Shown here: positions 43,517-52,046 of the stretch, piece by piece
Position numbering within the stretch: the first letter of the stretch is position 1
Layout of the letters: every line of letters begins with the position of its first letter
Assembly: GCA_947631925.1 (NCBI GenBank)
Contig: CANRNE010000003.1
Coordinates: forward strand, 1-64,000
Length of the DNA: 64,000 bases
Source of the DNA: an uncultured Clostridia bacterium
GTDB lineage: Bacteria > Bacillota > Clostridia > Christensenellales > Borkfalkiaceae
Direction of reading: 5' to 3'
Program-made: the position numbers and the translations under genes
The notes under the pieces: generated by a model
What the model saw: only the letters and a program-made list of their open reading frames with translations
Databases searched by the model: none
Told to the model about the DNA's origin: nothing

Positions 43517-44080
43517 ATGGCACAAATCATGGCAGGCGATATCCGCAAGGGCACGACGTTCGAATACAAGAGCGGCGTCTACACCGTCGTCGAATTCCAG
43601 CACGTCAAGCCCGGCAAGGGCGCAGCGTTCGTCCGCACGACGCTCAAGAACGTCGTCACGGGACAAGTCCTCTCCGACGAGACCTTCAACCCCACGACGA
43701 AACTCGAGACGGCGCAGGTTGAGACGAAGAAGATGACCTATTCCTACAACGACGGGGAATTCTACTACTTCATGGACGACGAGTTCAACCTCACCCCGCT
43801 CAACCACGATCAGGTCGCCGACGCGCTCCGCTATATCCGCGAGAACGATACCGTCACCGTGCGCTTCCTCTATGACAACGCCTTCTCGGTCGAGCCCGAG
43901 AACTTTGTCGAGCTCAAAGTCATCGAGGCGGAACCGGGCGTGAAGGGCAACACCGCAACCAACGTCACCAAGGCCGCAAAGGTAGAGACGGGCGCCACCT
44001 TCCAAGTGCCGATGTTCGTCAACGAGGGCGACACGATTCGCATTGACACCCGTACGGGTGAATACATGTCGAGAGTGTAA
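43517..44080 (+). CDS. efp: Elongation factor P
   Basis: 187 residues, three beta-barrel domains. The loop [11 protein letters not shown] holds the lysine near the ribosomal P-site; C-terminal motif is [21 protein letters not shown]. Relieves stalling at polyproline. AAGGAG lies upstream of ATG 43517. The dtd gene starts 3 bp after the stop. Confidence 0.97.
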   Translation: MAQIMAGDIRKGTTFEYKSGVYTVVEFQHVKPGKGAAFVRTTLKNVVTGQVLSDETFNPTTKLETAQVETKKMTYSYNDGEFYYFMDDEFNLTPLNHDQVADALRYIRENDTVTVRFLYDNAFSVEPENFVELKVIEAEPGVKGNTATNVTKAAKVETGATFQVPMFVNEGDTIRIDTRTGEYMSRV

Positions 44081-44082
44081 GC

Positions 44083-44520
44083 ATGAAGTTCGTCGCACAG
44101 CGCGTCAGCCGTGCGAGGCTTTCCGTGGATGATACGCCCGTCTCCGAAATCGGATACGGGCTTGTCGTTTATTTCGGCGTGAAAGCGGGGGACGGCGAGG
44201 CGCAGGCAGCCAAATGTATGGAAAAGCTCGCAAATCTCAGAATTTTTTCCGACGAAGCGGGCAAGATGAACCTGTCCGTAAGGGATGTCGGCGGGGAGAT
44301 TCTCTTCGTCTCGCAGTTCACGCTGTACGGGGACGCGCAGAAGGGAAACCGTCCGAGTTTTACGGATGCGGAACGGCCTCCGCGTGCGCGCGAGCTCTAT
44401 GACTATGCCGCAAACCTTCTTGCGGGGATGGGAATTCCCGTAAAATGCGGCGTGTTCGGCGCCGACATGCGCATCGAACAGGTATGCGAGGGGCCCGTCA
44501 CCCTCATCTATGAAATCTGA
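44083..44520 (+). CDS. dtd: D-aminoacyl-tRNA deacylase
   Basis: 145 residues. Family motifs FVSQFTLYGDAQKGNRPSF (catalytic SQFTLYG) and cis-Gly-Pro GPVTLIYE, near the usual GPVTI. Removes D-amino acids from tRNA. It follows efp by 2 bp and its end overlaps the patatin-like gene by 11 bp. Confidence 0.95.
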   Translation: MKFVAQRVSRARLSVDDTPVSEIGYGLVVYFGVKAGDGEAQAAKCMEKLANLRIFSDEAGKMNLSVRDVGGEILFVSQFTLYGDAQKGNRPSFTDAERPPRARELYDYAANLLAGMGIPVKCGVFGADMRIEQVCEGPVTLIYEI

Positions 44521-45364
44521 AATGAGTCTTCTTTCCTTTTTCAAACAATTATTTTCGCCGAAAAAGGGACCCGTGCTCGGGCTTGCACTCGGCAGCGGCG
44601 GGGCGAAAGGCGTCGCCCATCTCGGCGCGCTCAAGGCGTTCGAGGAGGCGGGAATTTCCTTCTCCGTCGTCGCGGGGGCGAGCATCGGCTCCATCGTCGG
44701 CGCGCTGTACGCCAAGGGCTATACCGCGCGGGACATGGCGGGCATCGTGGAAAATCTCAACCGCAAGGAATTTGCCAAAAACCTGCGGCCCTTTTCCGAC
44801 CTCTCGTTTGCGGAAGACTTTCTCTCCGACTACCTCGAGGGCAACATCGAGGACCTTCCCAAGCCGTTTGCCGCCGTCGCCACCGACGGCGAGACGAACA
44901 AGAGCGTCGTCCTTCGGACGGGGAAACTTGCACGGGCGCTCACGGCCTCTGCGGCAATTCCGCCCTTCTTCCGCGGCGTGGAAATCGACGGGAAGAAGTT
45001 GTATGACGGCGCATTCTCCAACGCCGTCCCAAGTGAAATCTGCCGCGAACTCGGCGCAAACTTCGTAGTCGGCATCGACCTCTCTGCCTATCTTCGCGAC
45101 GAGCAGGAGACGGGGAGATTGAAGAAGCTCGTGGGGAATGCCATGAGCGCGGTGAGTCCCGTTCGCTATATGGACGACTGCAGAACGCGCGGCTATGACC
45201 ATGCGGACCTCATGCTCCGTCCCGATTTGCGGGGATACGAGGCAACCGACGTCTCGCGCGCCGCCATGGAGGCGATGTTCGAAATCGGCTACAACGAGGC
45301 AAAGTCGCGGATGGAGGAAACTCTGCATGCCATCAAAACTTTCGGAAAAACTCGCAAGAAATAA
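44510..45364 (+). CDS. Patatin-like phospholipase (RssA/YchK type)
   Basis: 284 residues (280 if ATG 44522 is used; neither start has a clear ribosome site). Ser-Asp dyad motifs: oxyanion GSGGAKGVAHLG, nucleophile elbow GASIGS, and the DGAF motif KLYDGAFSNAVP. Probably a cytoplasmic lipid or acyl hydrolase. A basic, aromatic N-terminus (SFFKQLFSPKK) may touch the membrane. A second protein of the family is encoded at 61834. Overlaps the next gene by 38 bp. Confidence 0.9.
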   Translation: MKSEMSLLSFFKQLFSPKKGPVLGLALGSGGAKGVAHLGALKAFEEAGISFSVVAGASIGSIVGALYAKGYTARDMAGIVENLNRKEFAKNLRPFSDLSFAEDFLSDYLEGNIEDLPKPFAAVATDGETNKSVVLRTGKLARALTASAAIPPFFRGVEIDGKKLYDGAFSNAVPSEICRELGANFVVGIDLSAYLRDEQETGRLKKLVGNAMSAVSPVRYMDDCRTRGYDHADLMLRPDLRGYEATDVSRAAMEAMFEIGYNEAKSRMEETLHAIKTFGKTRKK

Positions 45365-46313
45365 GCGGTTAAAGCGCCAACTTCTGCACGCACTTTCCAT
45401 TGCAATCTCGGCGCTGATTGCCATCGCAATCGCCGTATTCTTTCATTTTATTCCCTTCCGCAGTCTCCTTTCGGGGCTTCCCATTCCCACACGCGGACAG
45501 GATGAGATGCGCGTGCACTTTCTCTCCGTGGGGGAAGGAGACTGTACCATCGTGGAATTCCCCGATGGCGACGCCCTCGTCGTGGACGGCGGAAACGGCA
45601 GTTTTCAAAACACCGAACACCTCGTCCGCTATCTGAAGGGGCTCGGCTCACCCCGTCTCACCCTCATCGCAACGCACACCGACTGCGACCATGCGGCGGG
45701 GCTTTCCGAACTATTTGATTTGTTTGAGGTGGACAAACTCTACCTGCCCGTCGGGGGCAGTGAACTCGGGCACTATATGCGCCTTCTGCGCAACGCGAAG
45801 GAGGCGGGCGTGGAGACGGAGCCGCTCACCCGCTACCGGACAATCAGCCGCCCCTCGGGCGCCTATGCCGCCTGCATCAGTCCGCGGAGTACGGACGGGG
45901 AGACGGAAAGCGACAACGACGCGTCCACCGTGCTCTATATCGGCTATCGCGGCGTGAATTTTCTGCTCGCGGCGGATATCACCTCGGCGCGGGAGCGCCT
46001 TCTCATGCAGGAATATGCCCTCGACGAGAGCATCTTCGACTGCGGAGTCTGCCGTGTGCGGCTCGATGAAGTGGACGTCTTGCGCGTCTCCCACCACGGG
46101 TCGGCGACCTCTTCCGCCGCGGAATGGCTCGCCCTTCTCGACGCAGAGATTGCGATTATCTCCTCGGGCGCGGACAATGAGTACGGGCATCCCGCATCGG
46201 AGACGCTGACGCGGCTCGCGGCCTTTACCGATGAAGTGTACCGCACCGACGAGTGCGGAGATATCTATATCACCGTCAAGGACGGATATACCGTCCATAC
46301 GGCTACGGAGTAA
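45327..46313 (+). CDS. ComEC-C-terminal-like metallo-beta-lactamase-fold protein
   Basis: 328 residues. Membrane helix at about residues 17-43 (ALSIAISALIAIAIAVFFHF), then an outer MBL domain: FLSVGEGDCTIVEFPDGDALVVDGG, THTDCDHAAGL (metal motif HxDxDH), LLAADITSARE, LRVSHHGSATS. This is the architecture of the hydrolase half of ComEC made as a separate protein. ATG 45327 is chosen for a GAGGAA site 8 bp upstream, giving a 38-bp overlap with the patatin-like gene. aroC follows by 3 bp. Nuclease or phosphodiesterase activity is inferred. Confidence 0.83.
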   Translation: MPSKLSEKLARNKRLKRQLLHALSIAISALIAIAIAVFFHFIPFRSLLSGLPIPTRGQDEMRVHFLSVGEGDCTIVEFPDGDALVVDGGNGSFQNTEHLVRYLKGLGSPRLTLIATHTDCDHAAGLSELFDLFEVDKLYLPVGGSELGHYMRLLRNAKEAGVETEPLTRYRTISRPSGAYAACISPRSTDGETESDNDASTVLYIGYRGVNFLLAADITSARERLLMQEYALDESIFDCGVCRVRLDEVDVLRVSHHGSATSSAAEWLALLDAEIAIISSGADNEYGHPASETLTRLAAFTDEVYRTDECGDIYITVKDGYTVHTATE

Positions 46314-46316
46314 GCT

Positions 46317-47435
46317 ATGAAACTGACAACGGCAGGAGAATCTCACGGCCAACAGCTGACCGCCATTCTCGAGGGAATTCCCGCGGGACTTTGCATCGAT
46401 GTGGGCGCCATCAATCGCGCGCTCGCCCGCAGACAGGGCGGCTACGGCAGGGGCGGACGGCAGGCGGTCGAACATGACCGCGTGCAAATTCTTTCGGGGG
46501 TGCGCGGCGGCGTCACGCTCGCAAGTCCCATCACGCTTGCAGTCGTCAACCGTGACTATGTGAATTGGGAATCCTGCATGGACCCCATCTCCTGCGACCG
46601 TACGAACAGAAAGCTCACCCGCGTACGGCCGGGGCATGCCGACCTCGTCGGGATGCAAAAATTCGGCACGGACGACGCGCGGGATGTCTTGGAGCGTGCC
46701 TCTGCGCGGGAGACCGCCGTGCGCGTCGCGGCAGGGGAAATCTGTCGGGGCCTTCTTTTGCGCCTCGGCGTGCAAATCAGGGGCTATGTCAAGCGCATCG
46801 GGCCCGTTTTGGACAAGCGCACCTATTCCTTTGAACAAATTCTTCCCGATGCGGCGACGGGCATGCTCGACCCCGCATGCTCCGCCCGTGCGAAGACGGA
46901 AATCGACGCATGCCGCGCAGACGGGGACACCCTCGGCGGCGTTGTGGAACTGCGCGTCAAGGGGCTCAAGAGCGGATTCGGCAGCTGTATGACGTATGCC
47001 GAGAAGCTGGATGCCCGCCTTGTCGGCGCACTCTTCTCCGTGCAGGCGGTCAAGGGCGTGGAAGTGGGGCTCGGCTTCGGCGCGGGCAGTCTCCGCGGCA
47101 GCGAGGCGCACGACGCGATTTACTGCAAAGACGGCAACCTGTTTCGCAAGACCAACCGTGCGGGGGGCATCGAGGGCGGCATGTCCAACGGGGAGGAGAT
47201 TGTCCTCTCCGCCGTGATGAAGCCCATTCCCACCCTCATGCAGGGACTTCCCACCGTGGATACGGCGAGCGGACTTCCCGCCACCGCCGCATCCGAGCGC
47301 AGCGATGTCTGCGCCGTGCCCGCCTTCGAAGCCATCCTCGAGAGCGTCCTTGCGACGGAGCTCTGCGCCGTCGTGCTCGAGCGCTTGGGCGGGGACAAGA
47401 TGGCGGACGTCCTCCGCCGCTACAACGAGTTATGA
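46317..47435 (+). CDS. aroC: Chorismate synthase
   Basis: 372 residues, FMN-dependent last step of the shikimate pathway. Motifs GESHGQQLTAILEGIPAG, RRQGGYGRGGRQ, RPGHADLVGMQKF, RASARETAVRVAAG and GGIEGGMSNGEE. Start ATG 46317 lies 3 bp after the MBL-gene stop. Overlaps aroB by 4 bp. Confidence 0.97.
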   Translation: MKLTTAGESHGQQLTAILEGIPAGLCIDVGAINRALARRQGGYGRGGRQAVEHDRVQILSGVRGGVTLASPITLAVVNRDYVNWESCMDPISCDRTNRKLTRVRPGHADLVGMQKFGTDDARDVLERASARETAVRVAAGEICRGLLLRLGVQIRGYVKRIGPVLDKRTYSFEQILPDAATGMLDPACSARAKTEIDACRADGDTLGGVVELRVKGLKSGFGSCMTYAEKLDARLVGALFSVQAVKGVEVGLGFGAGSLRGSEAHDAIYCKDGNLFRKTNRAGGIEGGMSNGEEIVLSAVMKPIPTLMQGLPTVDTASGLPATAASERSDVCAVPAFEAILESVLATELCAVVLERLGGDKMADVLRRYNEL

Positions 47436-48475
47436 GACAGATTACCTTGCGCATCCGCGGAAAGCGGAGCATCATTTGCTTTTGCGACGCCTTTCGGTCG
47501 CTCTCCCGCCTTGCAAGGCGGCTCGCCCATGAAGGCGGAATTGTTTTGACGGATTCCAACGTCCATGCGATTTACGGGGAGCAACTTTCCCGCGCTCTCG
47601 GCGAAGTCCCCGTCTTCGTCATGCCCGCGGGGGAGGCCAACAAGAACGAACAGACGCTGCTCTCCCTGCTCTCCGCCATGAAAGAGGCGAATTTGCACAG
47701 AAATTCCCTGCTCATCGCCTTCGGCGGCGGGGTAGTCGGCGACCTCGGCGGCCTCGCGGCAGGGCTCTACATGCGGGGCATCGACTGCATTCAAGTCCCC
47801 ACCACCCTGCTTGCACAGGTGGACAGTTCGGTGGGCGGCAAGACGGCAATCGACTTCGGCGGCGTGAAAAATCTCATCGGCGTCTTCCATCAGCCCGTCC
47901 GCGTCTTCATCGATCCTCGCTTCTTAAACACCCTTCCCGAACGGGAAATCGTGTGCGGATTGGGGGAAATCGTCAAATACGGCGCCCTCAGCGGGGACAT
48001 TTTCGACAGACTTGTCGCTTGTCCGAATTTACACGACGCAGCATTTCTCGCGAGTCTCGTTCCCGCCTGTGTTGCGTATAAGGCGGCAGTCGTCCGCCGC
48101 GACCCCGAAGAGAGGGGAGAGCGCAAATGCCTCAACCTCGGACACACGACGGGGCATGCCGTAGAGCTCTCTTTGGGGACCTATTCGCACGGCGCGTGCG
48201 TGCTCATCGGGATGTTCTATGAGGCGCGCCTCTCCGCAAAATTCTGCGTGGACGCGGATTTCGACTATCTCTCCCGTCTGGAAACCCTCGTGCGCGCTGC
48301 CGCCGACTTCGACCCCGCGGCTGTCGATGCGGCATCTTGTGCAGAGCTCGCGCGGTCGGACAAGAAGAACACGCACCGCGACGCCGTCACCCTCATCGTT
48401 CCGATAAGGCGGGGGGAATGGCGGCTCCTCGAGCTCCAAACGGAGCGCTACCGCGCCGCGCTTGCGGAGATTTGA
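47432..48475 (+). CDS. aroB: 3-dehydroquinate synthase
   Basis: 347 residues. NAD- and metal-dependent cyclase of DAHP. Motifs MPAGEANKNEQT, AFGGGVVGDLGGLAAG, VPTTLLAQVDSSVGGKTAID, GLGEIVKYG and NLGHTTGHAVE. The N-terminus is slightly short but the NAD-binding core is complete. ATGA overlap with aroC; aroE follows after 4 bp. Confidence 0.96.
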   Translation: MRQITLRIRGKRSIICFCDAFRSLSRLARRLAHEGGIVLTDSNVHAIYGEQLSRALGEVPVFVMPAGEANKNEQTLLSLLSAMKEANLHRNSLLIAFGGGVVGDLGGLAAGLYMRGIDCIQVPTTLLAQVDSSVGGKTAIDFGGVKNLIGVFHQPVRVFIDPRFLNTLPEREIVCGLGEIVKYGALSGDIFDRLVACPNLHDAAFLASLVPACVAYKAAVVRRDPEERGERKCLNLGHTTGHAVELSLGTYSHGACVLIGMFYEARLSAKFCVDADFDYLSRLETLVRAAADFDPAAVDAASCAELARSDKKNTHRDAVTLIVPIRRGEWRLLELQTERYRAALAEI

Positions 48476-48479
48476 TATC

Positions 48480-49304
48480 ATGATTCGCCTTGCAGTCATC
48501 GGCAAAGACGTGTCCCAATCGGACAGTCCCGCCATCCACAACTTCATTCTTCGCCGCTTCCACGCGGAACACAGCTACGAAAAGGTCAGCATTCCGCCCC
48601 AATTGTTCCCCTCCGAGGCGGAGAAGCTCTTTTTCCGCTACGACGGCTTCAACGTCACCATCCCCTTCAAACAGGAGATAATTCCCTACCTCAAAGAACT
48701 CATCGGGGACGCAAAGGACTTCGGCGCGGTGAATACCGTCGTCACGGCGTCCCGCACGGGGCACAATACGGACGGCGGCGGCTTTCTGCTCATGCTGAAA
48801 AACGCAAAAATTCCCGCGGAGGGGAGCGTTCTCGTGCTCGGCGCGGGCGGCGCGGGCAGGAGCTGTATCAAAAAACTGTGCGGCGCGGGCGCCCAAGTCT
48901 TCGTCTATGAACGGGACAGCGCGCGTCTTGCGGCGGTTTTTGACGAATTGGGCGGCTTCATCCCCCTCGAACGGGTGCCGAAGACGCATTTCGACCTCAT
49001 TCTGAACTGCACGGGCGTCGGCATGCACGACACGGCGGGCAGGCTCCCCTGCGTGCGCTTCGAGGAGGGGGAGGGAACCTGCGAGCCGCTGCTGGCGAAG
49101 TGCGGCAGGGCGGTGGACCTCATCTACGTCCCGAAGAAATCGGAATTTCTGCGCGTCGCCGAAGGGTACAAAAAGCCCATTTTGAGCGGCGGGGCAATGC
49201 TGTTCTATCAGGCATATCTGTCGGATTGCATCTATTTGGGCATTCCCGCAGACGCCGAAGAGGCGGGAAAACTTTATCGGAAATACACGGAGGAAGCGTC
49301 ATGA
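48480..49304 (+). CDS. aroE: Shikimate dehydrogenase
   Basis: 274 residues. Substrate domain IGKDVSQSDSPAIHN, NVTIPFK (catalytic Lys) and NTVVTASRTGHNTDG (catalytic Asp); NADP domain LGAGGAGRSC. The C-terminus has the usual GGAMLFYQAYLS. Overlaps aroQ by 4 bp. An aroA-encoded EPSP synthase is missing from this cluster. Confidence 0.95.
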   Translation: MIRLAVIGKDVSQSDSPAIHNFILRRFHAEHSYEKVSIPPQLFPSEAEKLFFRYDGFNVTIPFKQEIIPYLKELIGDAKDFGAVNTVVTASRTGHNTDGGGFLLMLKNAKIPAEGSVLVLGAGGAGRSCIKKLCGAGAQVFVYERDSARLAAVFDELGGFIPLERVPKTHFDLILNCTGVGMHDTAGRLPCVRFEEGEGTCEPLLAKCGRAVDLIYVPKKSEFLRVAEGYKKPILSGGAMLFYQAYLSDCIYLGIPADAEEAGKLYRKYTEEAS

Positions 49305-49723
49305 ACATTCTCATCGTCAACGGAGTCAATCTCAACCTCACGGGCAGGCGCGAACAGTCCGTCTACGGCGCACGCACGCTCGACGAAATCAATAATTCCC
49401 TCAAAACTTACGCGGCGGCGCGCGGACACGAAGTTGCCTTCTTCACGAGCAACCTCGAGGGGGAACTCTGCACCGCCATCCAAGAGGCGGAGGGCAAATA
49501 CGACGGCATCGTCCTCAACGCGGGCGCCTATTCGCACTATTCGTACGCCATCCGCGACGCCATCGCCGCCGTCACCGTTCCCGTCGTCGAAGTCCACATG
49601 AGCAACGTGCACGCGCGCGAGGACTTCCGCAAGACATCCGTCCTCACCGCCGTTTGCAAGGGGGAGATTCTCGGCTTCGGCGAGGACAGCTATCGGCTCG
49701 CACTGGAGAGCTTTTTCGCATGA
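49301..49723 (+). CDS. aroQ: Type II 3-dehydroquinate dehydratase
   Basis: 140 residues. Motifs NGVNLNLTGRREQSVYG (catalytic Tyr, Arg in the lid), SNLEGEL, NAGAYSHYSYAIRDAI and EVHMSNVHAREDFR. Works as a dodecamer in this family. Coupled by 4-bp overlaps to aroE and aroK. Confidence 0.96.
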   Translation: MNILIVNGVNLNLTGRREQSVYGARTLDEINNSLKTYAAARGHEVAFFTSNLEGELCTAIQEAEGKYDGIVLNAGAYSHYSYAIRDAIAAVTVPVVEVHMSNVHAREDFRKTSVLTAVCKGEILGFGEDSYRLALESFFA

Positions 49724-50211
49724 AAATTGTTCTCTGCGGCATGCCCGGGGCGGGAAAATCGACGGTGGGAAGACTGCTCGCCGCCAACCTTCGGCTGCGC
49801 TTCGAGGATACCGACGCGCGGATTGAACAGGACTTCGGGCCTATTCCCCGCATCTTTGCGGAGCGCGGGGAAGAGGGGTTCCGCGCCATCGAGACGGAGA
49901 CGCTCAGACGCCTTCTCGAGGAAGACGGATTTGTGCTTGCGACGGGGGGCGGCATCGTCACGCGGGAGGAAAACCGTGCGCTCCTGAAAGGGGAGAAGAC
50001 GGTTTGGCTGGATGCCTCCGTGGAGACGCTTTGTTCCCGTCTCGAAGGCGACAACACGCGCCCCCTGCTCCAAGGAGGGCTCCGCGAACGGCTTTTGGCG
50101 CTCCAAGCGGCACGCGGCAGCCTGTATGCCGAAGTCGGCAGGCGGATAGCGACGGACGGGCTTTCCCCGCAGGAAGTCGTCCGCATTTTGCAAGAGGAGA
50201 TACTCGGATGA
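49720..50211 (+). CDS. aroK: Shikimate kinase
   Basis: 163 residues. Walker A GMPGAGKSTVG, shikimate-binding FEDTDARIEQ, FRAIETETL and ATGGGIVTREENR, lid arginine in GDNTRPLL. Slightly short but complete. The stop overlaps the SDR gene by 4 bp. Confidence 0.95.
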   Translation: MKIVLCGMPGAGKSTVGRLLAANLRLRFEDTDARIEQDFGPIPRIFAERGEEGFRAIETETLRRLLEEDGFVLATGGGIVTREENRALLKGEKTVWLDASVETLCSRLEGDNTRPLLQGGLRERLLALQAARGSLYAEVGRRIATDGLSPQEVVRILQEEILG

Positions 50212-50906
50212 AATACGCACTCGTCACGGGCGGAGCACGGGGAATAGGCCTTGCCACGGCGAAACTTCTTTCAGAGCACGGCTACACGGTCACGGCGACC
50301 TATTGCCACAGCGAAGAGGACGCCGCGCGCGCCAAAGATTTGCTCCCCGAAGTCAATTTTTTGCGTGCGGACTGCGCGAAAGAGGGGGAAGTCAAAGAGG
50401 TTTTAGAGGAAATGCCCGCCCTCGACCTTCTCGTCGCCAATGCGGGCGTCGACGGCTTTGCGCAGGTGCAGGACGTCTCCGAAGAGGAATATCGCCGCAT
50501 CATGGACACCAACTTCGGCGGCGTTTTGTTCTGCTGCAAGCATGCGGTAAAAAAGCTTATCGCGCGCTGCGGCGCCATCGTCACCATAGCCTCCATCTTC
50601 GGCGAGAGAGGGGGGAGCTGTGAGAGCGTGTATTCTGCCTCGAAGGGCGCGGTCATTGCATTCACAAAGGCGCTCGCAAAGGAGCTCGCCCCGTCCTGTG
50701 TCACCGTAAACTGCGTCAGCCCCGGCGCCGTGGATACCGCCATGAACGCAAGGCTCAAGGAAAGGGAGAAAAGAGAGTTGGAGAGCGAAATCCCGCTCGG
50801 CCGCATGGGGACGGCGGAGGAAGTCGCCGCCGCCATTTTGTTCCTCGCCGAAAACCGCTATATCACCGGACAGATTTTGGGAATAAACGGCGGCTGGGAC
50901 CTTTGA
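50208..50906 (+). CDS. Short-chain dehydrogenase/reductase (FabG-like)
   Basis: 232 residues. Cofactor motif TGGARGIG, NAG (VANAGVDGF), catalytic S (TIASIF) and YSASK, C-terminal GQILGINGGWDL. The fold is that of 3-oxoacyl-ACP reductase, and the shikimate-operon setting could suggest another ketoreduction, so the substrate is left open. It is the last gene of the operon and is followed by a terminator. Confidence 0.9.
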   Translation: MKYALVTGGARGIGLATAKLLSEHGYTVTATYCHSEEDAARAKDLLPEVNFLRADCAKEGEVKEVLEEMPALDLLVANAGVDGFAQVQDVSEEEYRRIMDTNFGGVLFCCKHAVKKLIARCGAIVTIASIFGERGGSCESVYSASKGAVIAFTKALAKELAPSCVTVNCVSPGAVDTAMNARLKEREKRELESEIPLGRMGTAEEVAAAILFLAENRYITGQILGINGGWDL

Positions 50907-50948
50907 AATTTGATATTTTTGAATTTTGCAAAGTACTATGTCAGACAT

Positions 50949-50974
50949 AAATCCCACATTTTGCGGGATTTTTT
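50949..50974 (+). terminator. Terminator of shikimate operon
   Basis: AAATCCCAC-attt-TGCGGGATTT followed by TTTT (one mismatch in the stem). Confidence 0.75.
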
Positions 50975-51041
50975 GCTAATTTGGGAAAACTTTATCTGTA
51001 AAAAAAGGAGTTTTCGACTTTTTTGCGTAAATAAATCTGTG

Positions 51042-52046
51042 ATGAAACACGAATCGATGAAGCAAAAGACCTACGAGAAAGAGGCGGCGTTTCTTTCGCC
51101 CTATGCCATGCGCTCGGAACTTTCCCGCGGCAGACTTCGCCCCGAGGAGCCCTGTTCCATGCGCACGGACTTTCAACGCGACAGGGACCGCATCATCTAC
51201 TCGAAATCCTTCCTGCGGCTGAAGAACAAGACGCAGGTCTTTTTCGCGCCCGACGGCGACCACTACATGTCCCGCCTGACGCACACCCTCGACGTATGCC
51301 AGATTGCCCGTTCCATCGCCCGCTGTCTCTCCCTCAACGAGGACCTCGCGGAGGCAATCGCGCTCGGGCACGACCTTGGCCATACGCCCTTCGGGCACAT
51401 CGGGGAACGGGTGCTCAACCGTCTCTGTCCCACGGGCTTCCGCCATTCGGAGCAGTCGCTGCGCGTCGTCGACTGTCTCGAAAAGGACGGCGCGGGATTA
51501 AATCTCACCTATGAGGTGCGGGACGGCATTCTCAACCATCCCAAGAGCGGGAATCCCTGCACGCTCGAGGGCGTCGCAGTCTCCCTTGCCGACCGCATTG
51601 CCTACATCAACCACGACATCGAGGATGCCATCCGTGCGGGAATCATCCGCGCGGACGAGCTCCCCAAGCGCCCCGTAAAGCTGTTCGGGCCCGACACCTC
51701 GGAGCGCATCAACACGGCGATTACCGATATCGTCGAAGTGTCCGAGGGACAGCCCTTCGTGCGCATGTCGGACGAGAGGCGGGAGGCGCTCGACGAACTG
51801 CGCGCCTTCATGTTCGAGCGCGTCTACGAACACGCCAATGTGCTCATACAGGACAGTGCGGACCGTATGCTCGAGGCGCTGTATACATACTTTCTCAAGC
51901 GTCCCGAGGAGCTCCCCGCCCAGTATGCGTCTACGGCGCAGACCGACGTGCCCCGCGCCGTGTGCGACTATCTCTCTTCGATGTCCGACCGCTATGCCAT
52001 CAACGTGTTCCGCACGCTCTATGTGCCGCGGGAGGGGAGCGTATGA
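51042..52046 (+). CDS. dgt: dGTP triphosphohydrolase-like HD protein
   Basis: 334 residues. HD motifs RLTHTLDVCQIARSIAR and HDLGHTPFGHIGE, with DFQRDRDRIIYSKSFLRLKNKTQV typical of the dNTPase family. It hydrolyses dNTPs to nucleosides and triphosphate. The start is uncertain (ATG 51042 or 51057; no nearby ribosome site, AAAGGAG lies 30 bp away at 51005-51010). Precedes dnaG and rpoD as in many Clostridia, with 4-bp overlap to dnaG. Confidence 0.92.
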   Translation: MKHESMKQKTYEKEAAFLSPYAMRSELSRGRLRPEEPCSMRTDFQRDRDRIIYSKSFLRLKNKTQVFFAPDGDHYMSRLTHTLDVCQIARSIARCLSLNEDLAEAIALGHDLGHTPFGHIGERVLNRLCPTGFRHSEQSLRVVDCLEKDGAGLNLTYEVRDGILNHPKSGNPCTLEGVAVSLADRIAYINHDIEDAIRAGIIRADELPKRPVKLFGPDTSERINTAITDIVEVSEGQPFVRMSDERREALDELRAFMFERVYEHANVLIQDSADRMLEALYTYFLKRPEELPAQYASTAQTDVPRAVCDYLSSMSDRYAINVFRTLYVPREGSV

